From Linum tenue (Eukaryota > Streptophyta > Magnoliopsida > Malpighiales > Linaceae), in contig CAMGYJ010000005.1 in NCBI GenBank assembly GCA_946122785.1, forward strand, positions 86,856,547-86,920,546: a stretch of DNA of 64,000 nt. Reading direction: 5' to 3'. The notes below the pieces were generated by a model that was given only the letters and a program-made list of their open reading frames with translations, searched no databases and was not told the origin of the DNA. The translations under genes and the position numbers were made by a program. Position 1 is the stretch's first letter. Each line of letters starts with the position of its first letter. Below, one piece after another: positions 44,229 to 55,905 of the stretch.

Positions 44229-45346
44229 GTCAATCAATAATCAATCCTCTTTTCCTTTGTTTCCTCCTAACCCAATAATAATATCTTCTTCTTCTTCTTC
44301 TTCTTCTGCTTCTTCAACTTCTAGTCTTTCCTCTTTCTTCTTCCACCCGACAGGAGGGTCGGCGGCAACATTTTACTCATATGTCTCTGTTTCAGACTCC
44401 TCTCAGGCCCTTTCTCCCGCCAAGCAAATTAAATTCCACCACCAATTTCCGTGATTTCCTATATTTTGCTCCCCCTTTCTTCCTCTAATCTCTGTAAATT
44501 CGGCCGGAGACTGATATTAGTTACTAGTTAGGTTTAAGGCTAATTGGTTAGGTCTGACTCTTGGAGGAATCGAGCTCGGCTAATAATTAGTTGAATGGCG
44601 GGTGAATGAAGGCTCTCTGTGCATAATCAGCCTCCGGTCCGGTTTCAATTTGGTTGGACCTCTGTGTTTTTTGCTTATCATGTTGGACATGGAGATTTGT
44701 TTACCCGTTTCTCTATTTCTGCTGTCTGCTTTTCCTTACCTAATTCACGATTGGTTCTGGCTCCGCCAGTTTGTTTGCTGAAATTGAGATTGTGCTGGAT
44801 TAATTGGTCCATGGGTTGCTGCTTGTTTCGGATCGAGATTTGTGGCTAGAAGACCGCTGAGGGACCTTTTTAGCTTCGTATTAGGGTTTTGATGTGCTTG
44901 ATTTCATTTGGTGTGATGTTTTGTTTTGCATGTGAGACCTGTTTCATTTCTGGCTGGTTGCTAAGTAGCTAGGATGGGGCGATCTGGTTTCTCTTTTGAG
45001 TCTTTTGAATACAAGTTCTTCATCTTTCCGGTTGTTGAACGGTTAGATATTTAGCTATTTCCATGGGGTCCTCTGCTTTTGCAGGGTAAATTCAAGTACA
45101 AGTATAGTGGATGCCGGCGATAGCCAAATTGGGTGTGCTGTGTTTGCTGCTGGGGTCATCACTGTATTGCCCTGTGATTCCCACTTTTTAAAACTGGGTT
45201 CAGCTGTATACATTCTGGTGAGGTTGTGTTATTGAAGGTGAACACCATTCTTTTTGTGGGCTTAAGAGGATGTACCGATGTTCGCTGTTGGGTGTTCCTA
45301 ATCATAGTTATTCATCACTCTTGTATATTGACAGAAATTGTGCTAG
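43983..45346 (+). promoter_or_regulatory. Promoter and 5' leader of the PRR7-type gene
   Basis: A G-box CACGTG lies at 43983-43988 and a TACGTGG motif at 44102-44108, both common targets of light- and clock-related bZIP and bHLH factors. A CT microsatellite (about 44194-44230) and a CTT-rich tract (44285-44312) follow and probably lie near the transcription start. The next kilobase is T-rich and likely contains a leader intron. A short evening-element-like AGATATTT is at 45045-45052. Start site and splicing were not determined; the roles are inferred. Confidence 0.5.
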
Positions 45347-48300
45347 ATGAAAGTTGATGGGGATGGAGATAACGGTGGTAGGGTACTTAATCACCTGCAG
45401 CTACCCAGTGTGAACGAGAGGGGTATTGAGGATGGAGTTGTGAATAAAGATCAGAATTCAGTTGAAATTGGTGTCTGCAATGACATTGAGAATGTGAAAG
45501 ATCAGCATGCTGGGATCATTCAGGTCCCAGCTCCAATCCAAGTACCACAGCAACAACAATCTCAAGGGACATCAGTATGTTGGGAAAGGTTCCTTCACCT
45601 TAGAACACTCAAGGTTCTGCTCGTGGAAAATGATGATTGTACCCGTCATGTTGTTGCTGCCCTTCTTCGTAATTGCAGCTATGAAGGTTAGTTGGATAAG
45701 TTCTTGACCAAATACTAATGAAATTGAGGCCAGGATTACAGTTTTGTCCTTTTAGCATGTGTTCGTGTGGTCCTTCCCCGCAGTATGGTAAACTGGAGCA
45801 TCAGAATATGAGTTGTTTTCATGGAACATATTTTCTTCCATTTGAGGCTGTTTGTTGAACTTCCATATTTATGAAGATACATACAGAACTTAAGAGATGC
45901 ATTAATATAGTTGGAGTTGTTAATTAACCATATGCTGTTAGTCCCTATCACATAATTTTGAGTTCTTAATCACAGTCTTCAAAATGGCACTCCATTGTTC
46001 TAGTTCCCCATTTGAATAACCTCAAAGTTGCCTTCTTTGACATCTTGATATTTATAACCTCAAATATTCTACTCACTCCAGTTATTGAAACGTCAAATGG
46101 AGTGCAAGCTTGGAAGATACTAGAGGACTTGGCCAATCATGTTGACATTGTCTTGACTGAAGTTGTCATGCCTTTTGTGTCTGGGGTGGGTCTTTTGTGC
46201 AAGATAATGACACATAAAACACGCAGAAATGTTCCTGTAATCAGTAAGTGTACTTATTAGTCATTCTTTCATGAGACGTAATATTATGATTCCATCGAAT
46301 AGATACTTTTAACTGTGTCTTTTCTGATGAGATTTGTGCAGTGATGTCTTCCCACGACTCAATGGGTTTGGTCTTCAAGTGCCTTTCAAAAGGTGCTGTT
46401 GATTTTTTAGTCAAACCTATACGAAAGAATGAACTTAAGATTCTCTGGCAGCATGTTTGGAGAAGATGCCATAGTGTGAGTACCTGAAATTTCTAATTCA
46501 TACTATTACAACCCTGAAAAGTTCTTATGCATACTTGGCATTCTTATCGGTTGTCATTACAAAAAAAAAAAAAAAAAACTTAGGTTACCACTTCTTTTGG
46601 CCAGTGCACCAGTGGCCTGAAAGTTGTAATTTCCTTTTGAAAATGGGAATGCATCATGCTTCATTTTTCCTCAGGATCTTGTATTTCTAATGTGGCAGTG
46701 CTCAATCACATCTAATATCCCACTCATGTAGAGTGTTATTGCTCTATTCAAAGTGAATCAAAAGGACTCCACTTTTGGGCTGAGCAAGTGATTGCTTTCT
46801 TTTCCTCAGTCTAGTGGCAGTGGTAGTGAAAGTGGCAGTGGTACTCAAACTCAAAAGTCTGTTAAGTCAAAAAATGTTGAGAAATCGGGCAACAATGCCA
46901 GCAGCAATGATGATGATGATGATGGGAGCTTTGGTTTTAATGTTGGTGATGGAAGTGATGATGGAAGTGGTACACAGGTATGCTTGGTGTTCAAGCTTCC
47001 TATTTTCTTTTTGCTTCAAATATGTTATGTGAAAATGAACTCGAATAGCAGTAGTTGGGGCTTTTTAAGTCAATAAGACGAGTATTCATTTAATTCAATT
47101 TGCAAGTTATTTGGTATTTCACGGAGGAATAGAAAATGGAATGAAAAAGAGCAGTTTATTTCATTCATGGACAATCAATGGGCTTTGAGTAGCTTTGATT
47201 GAATTAAATCCATGCGAATGTTTCTAATGAAAATGCAAGGGAATCTTGATATGAATGGGAATCTTGATAGTACAATGTTATGAAACGTCCGTGGATTGTT
47301 AAGAAATATATGGGTCATGTCTTATGGCTTATGCAGATCTCAGTTAGGTTTTAGTTTCTATATCATGATGAGCTTCTAATCTGATAGTTAGAAATGAGTA
47401 CTGACTGAAAAAGTATTAAATAAAAATTTCTGCAGAGTTCTTGGACAAAGCAAGCTGAAGAGGTGGAGAGCCCTCGAGCTTTGCCTCAATGGGATCAAGT
47501 TGCTGAGCGTCCTGACAGCACTTGTGCCCAAGTCATTCACTCAAATGGTGAAATATCCGGTAACAAACAAGTTCCTGTATCCAATGGAAAGGAACATAAA
47601 GAGGAGCAACAACAACTTGGTATTACAGAAGTTCTGGATTGTCCTTTGTTTTTCGTTCATTCATTCGTTTGTTATTTATTTATTTTTTGCGTGGAGCATC
47701 ATCTGATATAAGTTACTGTATTTCTTTTTATTCCTTCAGAGAATACTACTATTGTTAAAGATCTTCAAATTGGAGTGCCATCAAAGCCAGAGTTGCAACT
47801 CAAGTATGCAGCTGCTGAGGATCAGAAGAAACTTGCAGGAACAAGGCCAAGTAATCCGGTTGAGCAAGGGTGTAACGTATTTGATGAGAATGACAGCAAG
47901 GAACTGCTAGATATTAATAGTGCAAATAATTTTCAATGTGAAGTTGGTAGGCCAGCTGGCCTCACTCATAATGCTAGTGAAGCATACATGGACACTACAG
48001 AATGTAAGATCTCAGATACCGTAGTCAAGGGCAGTACTGACCCTAAGGGAACAGCGGCATCATTTGAAGTAAATTTGAAGAGAGTTAGAGGAAGCAAAGA
48101 TGTTAAAAAGAGTAATCAGGATGAACGCAATGTACTAAGACGTTCAGACTCTTCAGCCTTCTCAAGGTATTTTTAGGTCCTGGAAAGTACACCTGAATTA
48201 TGAGTTTTGCTATTTTATACTGTCCAAAAATCCTGAATACTAATGTTTTCTGCCTTGACATCACAGGTACAATGCAGCAGCTTCAAATACATATAAGGCT

Positions 48301-49560
48301 ACTTGGGGCGGGAACTCCCAAAGCAGTCCTCCTGTTGTTTCGAGCTTTGATGTTGCCAGAAAGGGGGCATTTCATGAATTTTGCTCTCATTCTAACAACA
48401 ATATTCCTAACCAGCGGTCAAATGTGGGTAGCAACACTGTTGACATGGGGTCCACGACGAACAATGCTTTCCTTGATTCATCAGTCTCGAAAAACAAATC
48501 AGCAGTAACATCCATGGTCAAGCATGCAGACCCTCCATGTACTATTCCTCCAAAAATTGCCTTGGAAACAGCTGCTGATAAATTAGTAGCAACTACAACA
48601 CTGTCTCAACCAGCTAAGCATGATGATTCTGCATCGAAGAAGAAGGTGATGACAACTCCGCATGGTGGGTTATCCAATGGCCACTGTGGTGGGCCTCTTG
48701 AAGGCAATAACGCTTGCAATTGCAGCATCCATGGAAGTGCATCAGGTAGTAACCACGGGAGTAACCATGGGAGTAACCATGGTAGTAATGGGAACAACAA
48801 TGGAAGCAGCCCAGCGGCAGTTGATGCTGGAGGAACTAACATGGAGAGTGGTAATGGAATTGCTGAGAGGAGTGGAGGTGGTGGGAGCGGCAGTGGTAGT
48901 GGCAGCGGAGACAAGCTAGATCCGAGCAGGGTTTTACAGAGAGAAGCTGCCCTGACCAAGTTCCGTCAGAAGCGGAAAGAAAGATGCTTCAGGAAAAAGG
49001 TGAGGATAATTTCTTTTGTGGAACTTTGTTCGAGTAATTCATTATCCGAGTCGTTTACTACATAAGTGGTTGCTATGAGGGCACAGAGAAATCGGCACTC
49101 AAGTTTAATTTGTTAACAAATTTGTCATCGAAGTTTGGGAATAACTAACATAACAATCGTCTCCTTTTACAATGATTGATGTGTAGTTCACTTTGATCAA
49201 TCGTTGAATAGGTAACACAATCTCTAAAGTACAGGGTAGGAGGGATGTATTAAATTATATATGTTAATTGACAGAGACCGTTTGGATGCTGTTTGATATA
49301 GGGACCGAAGCTAACACAGAAGAAATAAGTGACTGTTCGGTTGGGTCACAAATTTGTGTACAATCAGAGTTTAGCAGCTGATCTGTTGGTGACCTAAACA
49401 ATTAGTGCCATTGACTGCTTTCTGAACTTGGTTTGGTGTTGGCTTTCAGGTTCGGTATCAGAGCAGGAAGAGACTTGCAGAGCAGAGGCCGAGAGTGAGG
49501 GGGCAATTCGTGCGAAAAGATGCTAACGAGAGCACTAGTGGAGGAGCGACAGATAACTAA
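45347..49560 (+). CDS. PRR7: Pseudo-response regulator of the circadian clock, PRR7-type
   Basis: PRR proteins are nuclear transcriptional repressors of the plant clock that act on CCA1/LHY-class genes. Coding exons: 45347-45686, 46082-46243, 46342-46475, 46810-46977, 47436-47619, 47740-48166, 48267-48999, 49450-49560. All junctions are GT-AG and all phases agree, giving 752 aa (PRR7 proteins are usually about 700-750). The receiver domain spans about 88-210 ([10 protein letters not shown], then [27 protein letters not shown]). The phospho-acceptor Asp is Glu140, the hallmark of pseudo-receivers. A Ser/Gly-Asp/Asn-rich acidic linker and a repeated [11 protein letters not shown] run precede the CCT domain at about 697-740 ([28 protein letters not shown]), which is split by the last intron. 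The start is the first ATG of the open exon, about 76 codons before the conserved VCWERFL block. PRR3-like assignment is the main alternative. Confidence 0.95.
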
Positions 49561-51286
49561 TTCAGACCCTGCCTGGCTAGATAACCCTTTTCGCATAAGT
49601 ATCCAGATCCAACTCGATTGATGCCTCTACACAGAGCCAGACGACCTGTTGGTTTGCATATGAAGTTACGTTGGTGCTGCTTTAGAACAGACGGACATTG
49701 AACTGTGTTTGATTTAGTGGTGTTAATATCTCGGGGCTGATGTTGCAGAAACCTTCACCTTCACAGACCGGTTCTTGTTTGTTGTTTTATGTCTGGAAAA
49801 TGTAATGTAACGTTTTGTTGTATGTCCAGATTCTCTGCCATCTTCGGATGTGGATGGCTCCGCGAATGTTTTAGAGGGATAGTGAAGGGAGTTGGTGATT
49901 CATTGAGCTATTTTCTGGAACGCGATGAACATCTAGAGGGATATATATTTTGTGTGGGAGGGCTAGTTCATTAGATTGATTGTGGCCCTAAACAGCCTGG
50001 CACCTACTTAACCTCCCCACAGCACAGGCATTGGATGAGGACTATACGATTCCCCTTGGGGCCTTGACTGACTCTGTCACAACTCACAGATATTTGGGTA
50101 GAGATCTGAATCCTGTCTTTGATTCTCGAGCAATGAGAGATTCATCAGGTTTACATGGTCTTCCTCCTATTGCAGTATACAAGGCAGAAGGCATTATTGC
50201 CATGCCAACTAGTATTCTGTAGGGAATCCACCGAACAGAAAATAACCCCATTTAGACCCAAGTAGTTCTTCATCTAAACAAAGAACGCGAAACTGATGAG
50301 AGTTTCTGCTTCTGGTTCGGTTAGAATAAACCGAAACTGAAATACTAGCTAGTTGCAGTTCTCAAAAATGAAAATGTTACTTTATACTACTATGTGACAG
50401 TGATTCCATCCCTTCGGTTTCATGTTCGTGTTTCCTTCTACTTAATGTCATAATGTGCATATTGGTGGTGTGGCAACTGCATTTCTTTTCATTGGGTTGG
50501 GATGAAGTTCACAATTATAAGTGGTTTGGATGCCCAGACCCATTAAAAGCACAAATCCTACTATAGAAGTCGGACCTTCAAACTCGAACAACATACTTGA
50601 TACTATTCCGGATGAATTTTCGCTAACACCATTTCGATGTGTTCCGATTCTTCTGGATGAGAATCATGTTAGGCAAAATCAAGCTCAATCATCATTTTGC
50701 TACCAAGCCTATTGCTCAAAACAAATAGTATTTAGAATTCATATAATACCTTGGTGATTTTAGATTTGATTTGGAAAATTCAATAATCTATCATCTGATA
50801 TACGTGACTTATGTTTAACTTACATAATACCTATAGAACACCGTGTTAAGTAATGTACAAATTCATTATGCAAAGTACATTATATCCTTCCGTAACAGCT
50901 TTTTAAAATTGTTACATAAGCAAACCTTTCCTCAAAGGAATATTAACACCTCGTACTATTAACAGTTAACTCATACGTGACACATCTGGTTTAATTGTTA
51001 CATAATAAATAATTATCGTTTCGCAATGTTTACGTAATTTATTTGTATCTTACATAACAATTGTAGAATGTGATTATTCAAGTCTTACTTAACTTATGAC
51101 ATTTATATAATGAATAATGACATTGTATTACGTAAACGGTTAAATCATTACAAAATTCTTACCTGACAGGCCTACTTTAATTGTTACAAAAAAATTGGAA
51201 TTTCGTAAAACCTTTACATAATGTATATGAATATTACTTAATAGTCTCTAAAATGACATTTAATAATTAATGACTGTTTCAAAAGT
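49561..51286. other. PRR7 3' UTR and intergenic DNA
   Basis: The 3' UTR probably runs to roughly 49.8-50.0 kb. A 63-codon frame at 50031-50222 (GALTDSVTTHRYLGRDLNPV) has gene-like composition but no recognised family. From 50.75 kb the sequence is very AT-rich, with repeated TTACATAA-type phrases to 51.25 kb and no supported gene. Confidence 0.5.
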
Positions 51287-51580
51287 CTAGTTTAGAGGTG
51301 TTTTGCCCGGCTTCAATTTTTGAAGGAGAAAAACATTTTTAAAAGTTGGGCCAAACATGGGCATTGTAAAATATTTTCCAACTTTTTCAAGCCTAGCTTA
51401 TAGAAATGTTTGTAGGAGACTTCACTATAGTGAGGCATGGGGTCTTGGGTAGATGTTATTCTAACTATTGTCTCGTCATACCTTGAAAAGAAAAGAAGTT
51501 TCTAGATGTGTTTGTCCGGGTTTCAACTTTTAAAGAAAAAAACACTTTTAAAAATTGGGCCAAATATATGCATTATATAA
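51287..51580. repeat. Pair of diverged 80-bp direct repeats
   Basis: Two copies, about 51287-51375 and 51500-51585, share the order TTAGAGGTGTTTTGCCCGG, CTTCAATTTTTGAAGGAG and AAAAGTTGGGCCAAACATG with substitutions, spaced about 213 bp apart. They could be the ends of a small element, but no inverted ends or target duplication were found. Confidence 0.5.
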
Positions 51581-51944
51581 TATACACAAAGTTATTGTAG
51601 GAGGTGACATGAGTTGATGCAAAACAAACTAAAAATTATTGATATCCATAATTCAGTTTACTAAGAGTATTTACATTGTTCTTTTATTTTCAATTGCATG
51701 ATGACATTGATATGTGTTTTTTAATTGCAAAATGAATTGAATTAACTTGGCCACCCATGACATATTTGCAATCTTACAATAAATCTAATGATATATGAAA
51801 AAGTGTTCTAAAAAATGGAATGCTGAGCTACTGTGGTGGATTTCTCAATTCTCTGTAAAAATTTCATACGCTCTAAAATCTATACATTAATTCCATTATT
51901 TTACCATTTGAGATATAAATTGTTAAATTACATCTCCCCGGACC

Positions 51945-53005
51945 CTGGGGTGGGCGTTCGGTCGGTTCGGTTTGAACCGAACCGAACTTGGTTATGCCGA
52001 GATTCCGAAGTCCCCAGAGCCCCGACCGAATTCGAACCGATTTGTATTTCGGTTCGGTCGGACCGAACCGAATTACATCTCCGTTCGGTTCGGTTCGGAG
52101 GCTCAAACCGAATTAACACATCTCCCCTGCTGCCTTTTTCTTTCTTTTTTTTTGTGAAAATTTGACATGGTAATGCTGGGCAGTAGTAGGCCCCCCCAAA
52201 CCCATAGGCAAAATGGTTTCCTCTCTGACTCTTTCTCTCCCCCACGTTTCTTTCTCTCTCTCTCTCTCATGTTTCCCCTTCTCCACTTTGGCCAATTTCC
52301 ATTACCAACAAGCAGAGAGAAGAAAAATCGTAGAATAGAAAGGGGAGGAAGGAAGATGAAACAAACCACTGCCGCCAATCTTCCTGTCTCCTGATGATGC
52401 ATCCAACGACACCGGCTATGAAGGTAAGTTTCTATTTCGGTTTAATGTCAGTTTGGAGATCTGATTTCACTCGAGGAGAGAGGATTGTGAGAACTGATTC
52501 TGACCCTCGCTTCTTTTTCCGATTTTTGTTGAGGTTGAAGCCTTGAAGGGAAGAGAGGTTCGCCATGCTTAGAAAAGGTGGAGGGTGATGGAACCTGGTG
52601 CGGAGAGAAAAGATGGGACTCATGGTGGAGAGAAAAACGGTGCGACCTGGTTTCTTTTTCTCGTTGGGTGCTCTATGGTGGACGAAGACTAGAGATGAAA
52701 GCGGTGCCGTTGGCGGAGACTGCCGAAGAGAGAAGAGAATCGGCTGCATTGTTAGGGTTTAGAAAGGTTGGGCTGGGCAATCATTTGGTTTTGGGCTGTT
52801 AGTTGGGCTATGTAAGTACTGGGCTTGCTTAGTTTGTAGTCTCCTTTACTTATTTCGGTTTTTCGGTCGGTTAATCGGATTTCGGTTTCGGTTGAGCATA
52901 CCCTGATTTCCGAAATGTGGGGATTTGCCTTCCGAATTCCGAACCGAAACAATGTTATTCGGTTTCGGTTCGGTTCGGGTTTACCGAACCGGATGCCCAC
53001 CCCTA
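51945..53005. mobile_element. Non-autonomous hAT-type element with a possible captured gene 5' end
   Basis: A 1061-bp element starts CTGGGGTGGGCGTTCGGTCG and ends CGGATGCCCACCCCTA, with an exact 8-bp duplication CCCGGACC at 51937-51944 and 53006-53013. The ends are dense in CGGTTCGGTTCGG repeats. The core (52150-52850) differs in composition: a CT microsatellite at 52215-52268, a short ATG frame at 52354 and a good splice donor (GAAG then GTAAGT) at about 52423. This looks like a captured promoter and first exon, though I do not recognise the source gene. Confidence 0.88.
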
Positions 53006-53090
53006 CCCGGACCGCACCTATGCAGACACTAAAAAAAATACTAGCTTATAATCGGGCCTATTGGCCGGAATATTCATATTTTATTATTTA

Positions 53091-53432
53091 GGGTAAATAC
53101 AATATATTGGTCACAACTATTATGAAGCGGGGAATTATAGCCACAACTATGAAAATTCAAATTATCAGCCAAATGTTAACTCTCTGTTAACAATTTTGTT
53201 AGTAATGCCGACTAAACTTTTATGTTTCAAAGTTATAAATTAAAAGCAGTCTGACGTGGTTGATGCCGTTGCCGATGCCGTGGCCTTCTCCGTCAGAAAT
53301 TCAATAATAGTAACGGACAGTTAGCCATATCTTGACCCGCAACAATAATTATGACTAATAATTTGAATTTACATAGTTGTGGCTATAATTCCCCGCTTCA
53401 TAATAGTTGTGGCTAATATATTGTATATATCC
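53091..53432. mobile_element. Mutator-like MITE with long inverted repeats and 9-bp target duplication
   Basis: A 342-bp element has terminal inverted repeats of about 85 bp. The left arm starts GGGTAAATACAATATATTGG and contains ATGAAGCGGGGAATTATAGC; the right arm is its near-complement, ending GTATATATCC. The flanks are an exact 9-bp duplication TATTATTTA at 53082-53090 and 53433-53441, the size made by Mutator-type transposases. The centre is non-coding. Confidence 0.92.
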
Positions 53433-53594
53433 TATTATTTATATTTTCATGTTACGTTTATGTCTATCAACCCGTTTAATTTTATTGACAATCCTTCAAT
53501 AGAGATAATACATAAAGAATGAATATATAGGTCAAACATTTGGAGAAATATCACCATCATTTAAGAATGTAAAATATAAAAATGTATCATTGAT

Positions 53595-53644
53595 CCGATT
53601 TTCATAATAATAATTAAGTCCGATTTTCATAATAATAATTAAGT
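53595..53644. repeat. Two-copy 25-bp tandem repeat
   Basis: The 25-bp unit CCGATTTTCATAATAATAAT plus TAAGT is present twice in a row without mismatch, so it is a recent slip duplication in AT-rich DNA. Confidence 0.9.
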
Positions 53645-55057
53645 CCCGGTAAAATGTTATCGGTTAGTTGATTGTCAAGAAAGATATAGTATAAAAGTTC
53701 ACTAAAATTGCCACATGAACCATAGATATTTTGAAACTAAATCTTAAACCTCGCAATCCTACATAAAGGTACAATGCTATCCTTTACTAAGAACTCATGT
53801 AGGAGGGGACCATCAAAACTTGAGAGCAAACACAAAAATTAGGCTTACCTCCAATATACTAATAGACTCGATCAAAGTAATAAGGAGCAAAATTATACAC
53901 TCCTTCTCTATTAGTTCCAATAGGTTGAATAAAGAATCAAACAACCTACTTCAGTAAATCAATCAATGATTCCCCGTTTAAAGATAGAAATAGGTTGCGA
54001 TAGCTGCAAAAACCATAAACCTAAAGATTCAATAGTCACCACTCTCCGTTGTACTATCAAATTTTTATCCACTCTATCTTCAATCTCAAGATGCGTATGT
54101 TTCAACCAAAAATTCAATTTCTAATCCTCCTTCTGCAACTCCATTTATTGAACTCCATTCTATTCGCCATGGATTGATATCAGAGTTAAAATATTCTACT
54201 TTCTCAGTTTAAATCCCCAACAATAAAATCGCAGTGCCAAGAGATATTGGAAGATTGGTTTCAAAGGCGTCCTTGTACTATGAAGTGAAAGTGGCGCAAA
54301 CTATTGCACGATGGAGGGATTTTTGAAAGAAGTTAGAAAGAGATAAGAACAAATATAAAAAAGTACTAAATTTAAATATAAATTGAAAAATACAATGACA
54401 AAATACGTAGTAATAGAATTAGTTCTTCTACGTTAGCCAATTACCAATTTACATTTAGCGAAAATTAAGTAGAGAGCAGTAATTTTACAATCGAGAAAAC
54501 TACATGAAACTCAGTTATGAAAATTGCAGTATCAAGCACCATAAAAATACATACGGTAGACTGAGTGGACTTGCTAATCATGATGGAAAATTCCTCCAAT
54601 TTTCAGAGTGTCACTTCGTATATGTTTTATATTAAAAATATACAATAAATTTGTTTAGTGTAATTGGTTGTACTGTTGTCTTTGTTTGAAGAGATCTGGG
54701 TTCAAATTCTGGTATTGACATTTATATATGAAATAAATAATTAATTGTAGAGATAAAAATGCCCGCCTACTTTCACTCTCGTTGCAAGAAATTTGTAATA
54801 GAGAAAAATAGACAAAACTCTACTATATATTAATTGATTATATGTAAACAAATAAGATACAATTACTAAATGGAACTTTCTAGAATCACTCTCAGACAAA
54901 AACATACGTATTAATATTTTCTCTTCCATCGAAGAAGATGTGCTACAATTGTGAAACTAAACACATCTATAAGATATATGAAGCCAAAACAAGTGTTTAG
55001 TTTGCAGGGATTCAAATTTCCAGCCCGCAGAGGGTTTGTCGGAAGGGCACTTTAGGC
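53645..55057. other. AT-rich DNA without a supported gene, with a weak SINE candidate
   Basis: No coding family was recognised. At 54656-54709 there is a possible tRNA-derived SINE head: box A-like TAGTGTAATTGG at 54656-54667 and box B-like GGTTCAAATTC at 54699-54709, about 43 bp apart. The tail and target duplication were not identified, so this is only a candidate. Confidence 0.35.
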
Positions 55058-55393
55058 AATTCACATTTAAATAAAACTGTGCGTTTCACCTCCAACACAT
55101 TCTGCCGGTGGACCGGGCCAGTTTATTATATAGTCGGACCGGGCTGTTGCCCCCTGAAGTATCCGGCCCAAACTATTCCCCCTTGACGTAGTCGGCCCAA
55201 AGACTGCTGGTGAATTCACATTTAAATAAAACTGTGCGTTTCACCTCCAACACATTCTGCCGGTGGACCGGGCCAGTTTATTATATAGTCGGACCGGACT
55301 GTTGCCCCCTGAAGTATCCGGCCCAAACTCTTCCCCCTTGACGTAGTCGGCCCAAAGACTGCTGGTGAATTCACATTTAAATAAAACTGTGCG
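55058..55393. repeat. 155-bp tandem duplication, two full units and a partial third
   Basis: Units begin with AATTCACATTTAAATAAAAC at 55058, 55213 and 55368, a constant 155-bp period. The two full units are nearly identical (a few substitutions such as GGGCTGTT/GGACTGTT). The third stops after 26 bp and passes directly into a copy of exon 2 of the small gene downstream (55394-55440). Confidence 0.92.
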
Positions 55394-55508
55394 AGCTATA
55401 TTCAACCCGCCAAAACCTCCTTCCAATCAACAAACCGCTAAGTAAACCTTTATTTTTGATCAATTAGAGCTTGCTGGTTCATGCTTAAGTGTGATTGCAA
55501 TCAAGATA

Positions 55509-55905
55509 ATGTCCGGAAATCAACAACCTGGTGGAAGCTCTTCAGTGCAAACCAGTGCTCCCAACCGTCGGAATTCAAAGGGCAAATGTAATTTGATTTC
55601 TTTGGTTTTTTCCATGTTCCACTGTTATTGTACGTATTCAAAATGGACACAACATATACCCGCTGCCTTAATTCTGTCGTATTTTGCAGGGTTCATGCGA
55701 GTTATATTCAACCCGCCAAAACCTCCTTCCAATCAACAAACCGCTGCTGAAAGGGATCGTCTTAATCAACGTAGTTCCGCGATTCATTTGTTGGTACATT
55801 AAATTAAAGTTGACTTTGGCACAAAATCAGGATAATTTGATTTGTATATTTCAATTGCAGAAATACTCACCCTTCAATCACAAGTTGAGCATAATGATGG
55901 CTTGA
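55509..55905 (+). CDS. Small spliced gene of unknown function, about 75 aa
   Basis: Proposed exons are 55509-55587, 55690-55793 and 55861-55905, all GT-AG with matching phase, giving 75 aa that start MSGNQQPGGSSSVQTSAPNR and end KLSIMMA. The middle exon encodes VIFNPPKPPSNQQTAAERDR. I do not recognise the family. Support: exon 2, the intron and exon 3 recur at 58254-58442, and the duplicate keeps the same frame and ends at the same stop position (EYSPFKHK then a stop after IA). Exon 3 is also open in another frame to 55984, where a GTAAGC donor follows, so the true product may be longer and in that frame. A third scrap of exon 2 is at 55394-55440. It could be a fragment carried by a mobile element. 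Confidence 0.4.

Noticed and set aside
44257..44454. Serine-rich open frame upstream of PRR7
   Set aside because: Composition follows a CTT microsatellite in the 5' leader region; no conserved residues and no downstream continuation.
48606..48959. Minus-strand Leu/Pro-rich frame in PRR7 exon 7
   Set aside because: It is the antisense of the low-complexity Gly/Ser/Asn region of the clock protein.
50031..50222. Small gene downstream of PRR7
   Set aside because: Composition is gene-like but there is no family match, no splice context and no second copy, so it was mentioned only within the intergenic entry.
52103..52402. Overlapping frames inside the hAT element at 51945
   Set aside because: They are driven by the CT microsatellite and GC-rich subterminal words; only the donor and short ATG frame are noted as a possible captured exon.
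54656..54709. A true tRNA gene
   Set aside because: Box-like motifs are present but no cloverleaf acceptor stem or anticodon arm could be formed; kept only as a weak SINE candidate.
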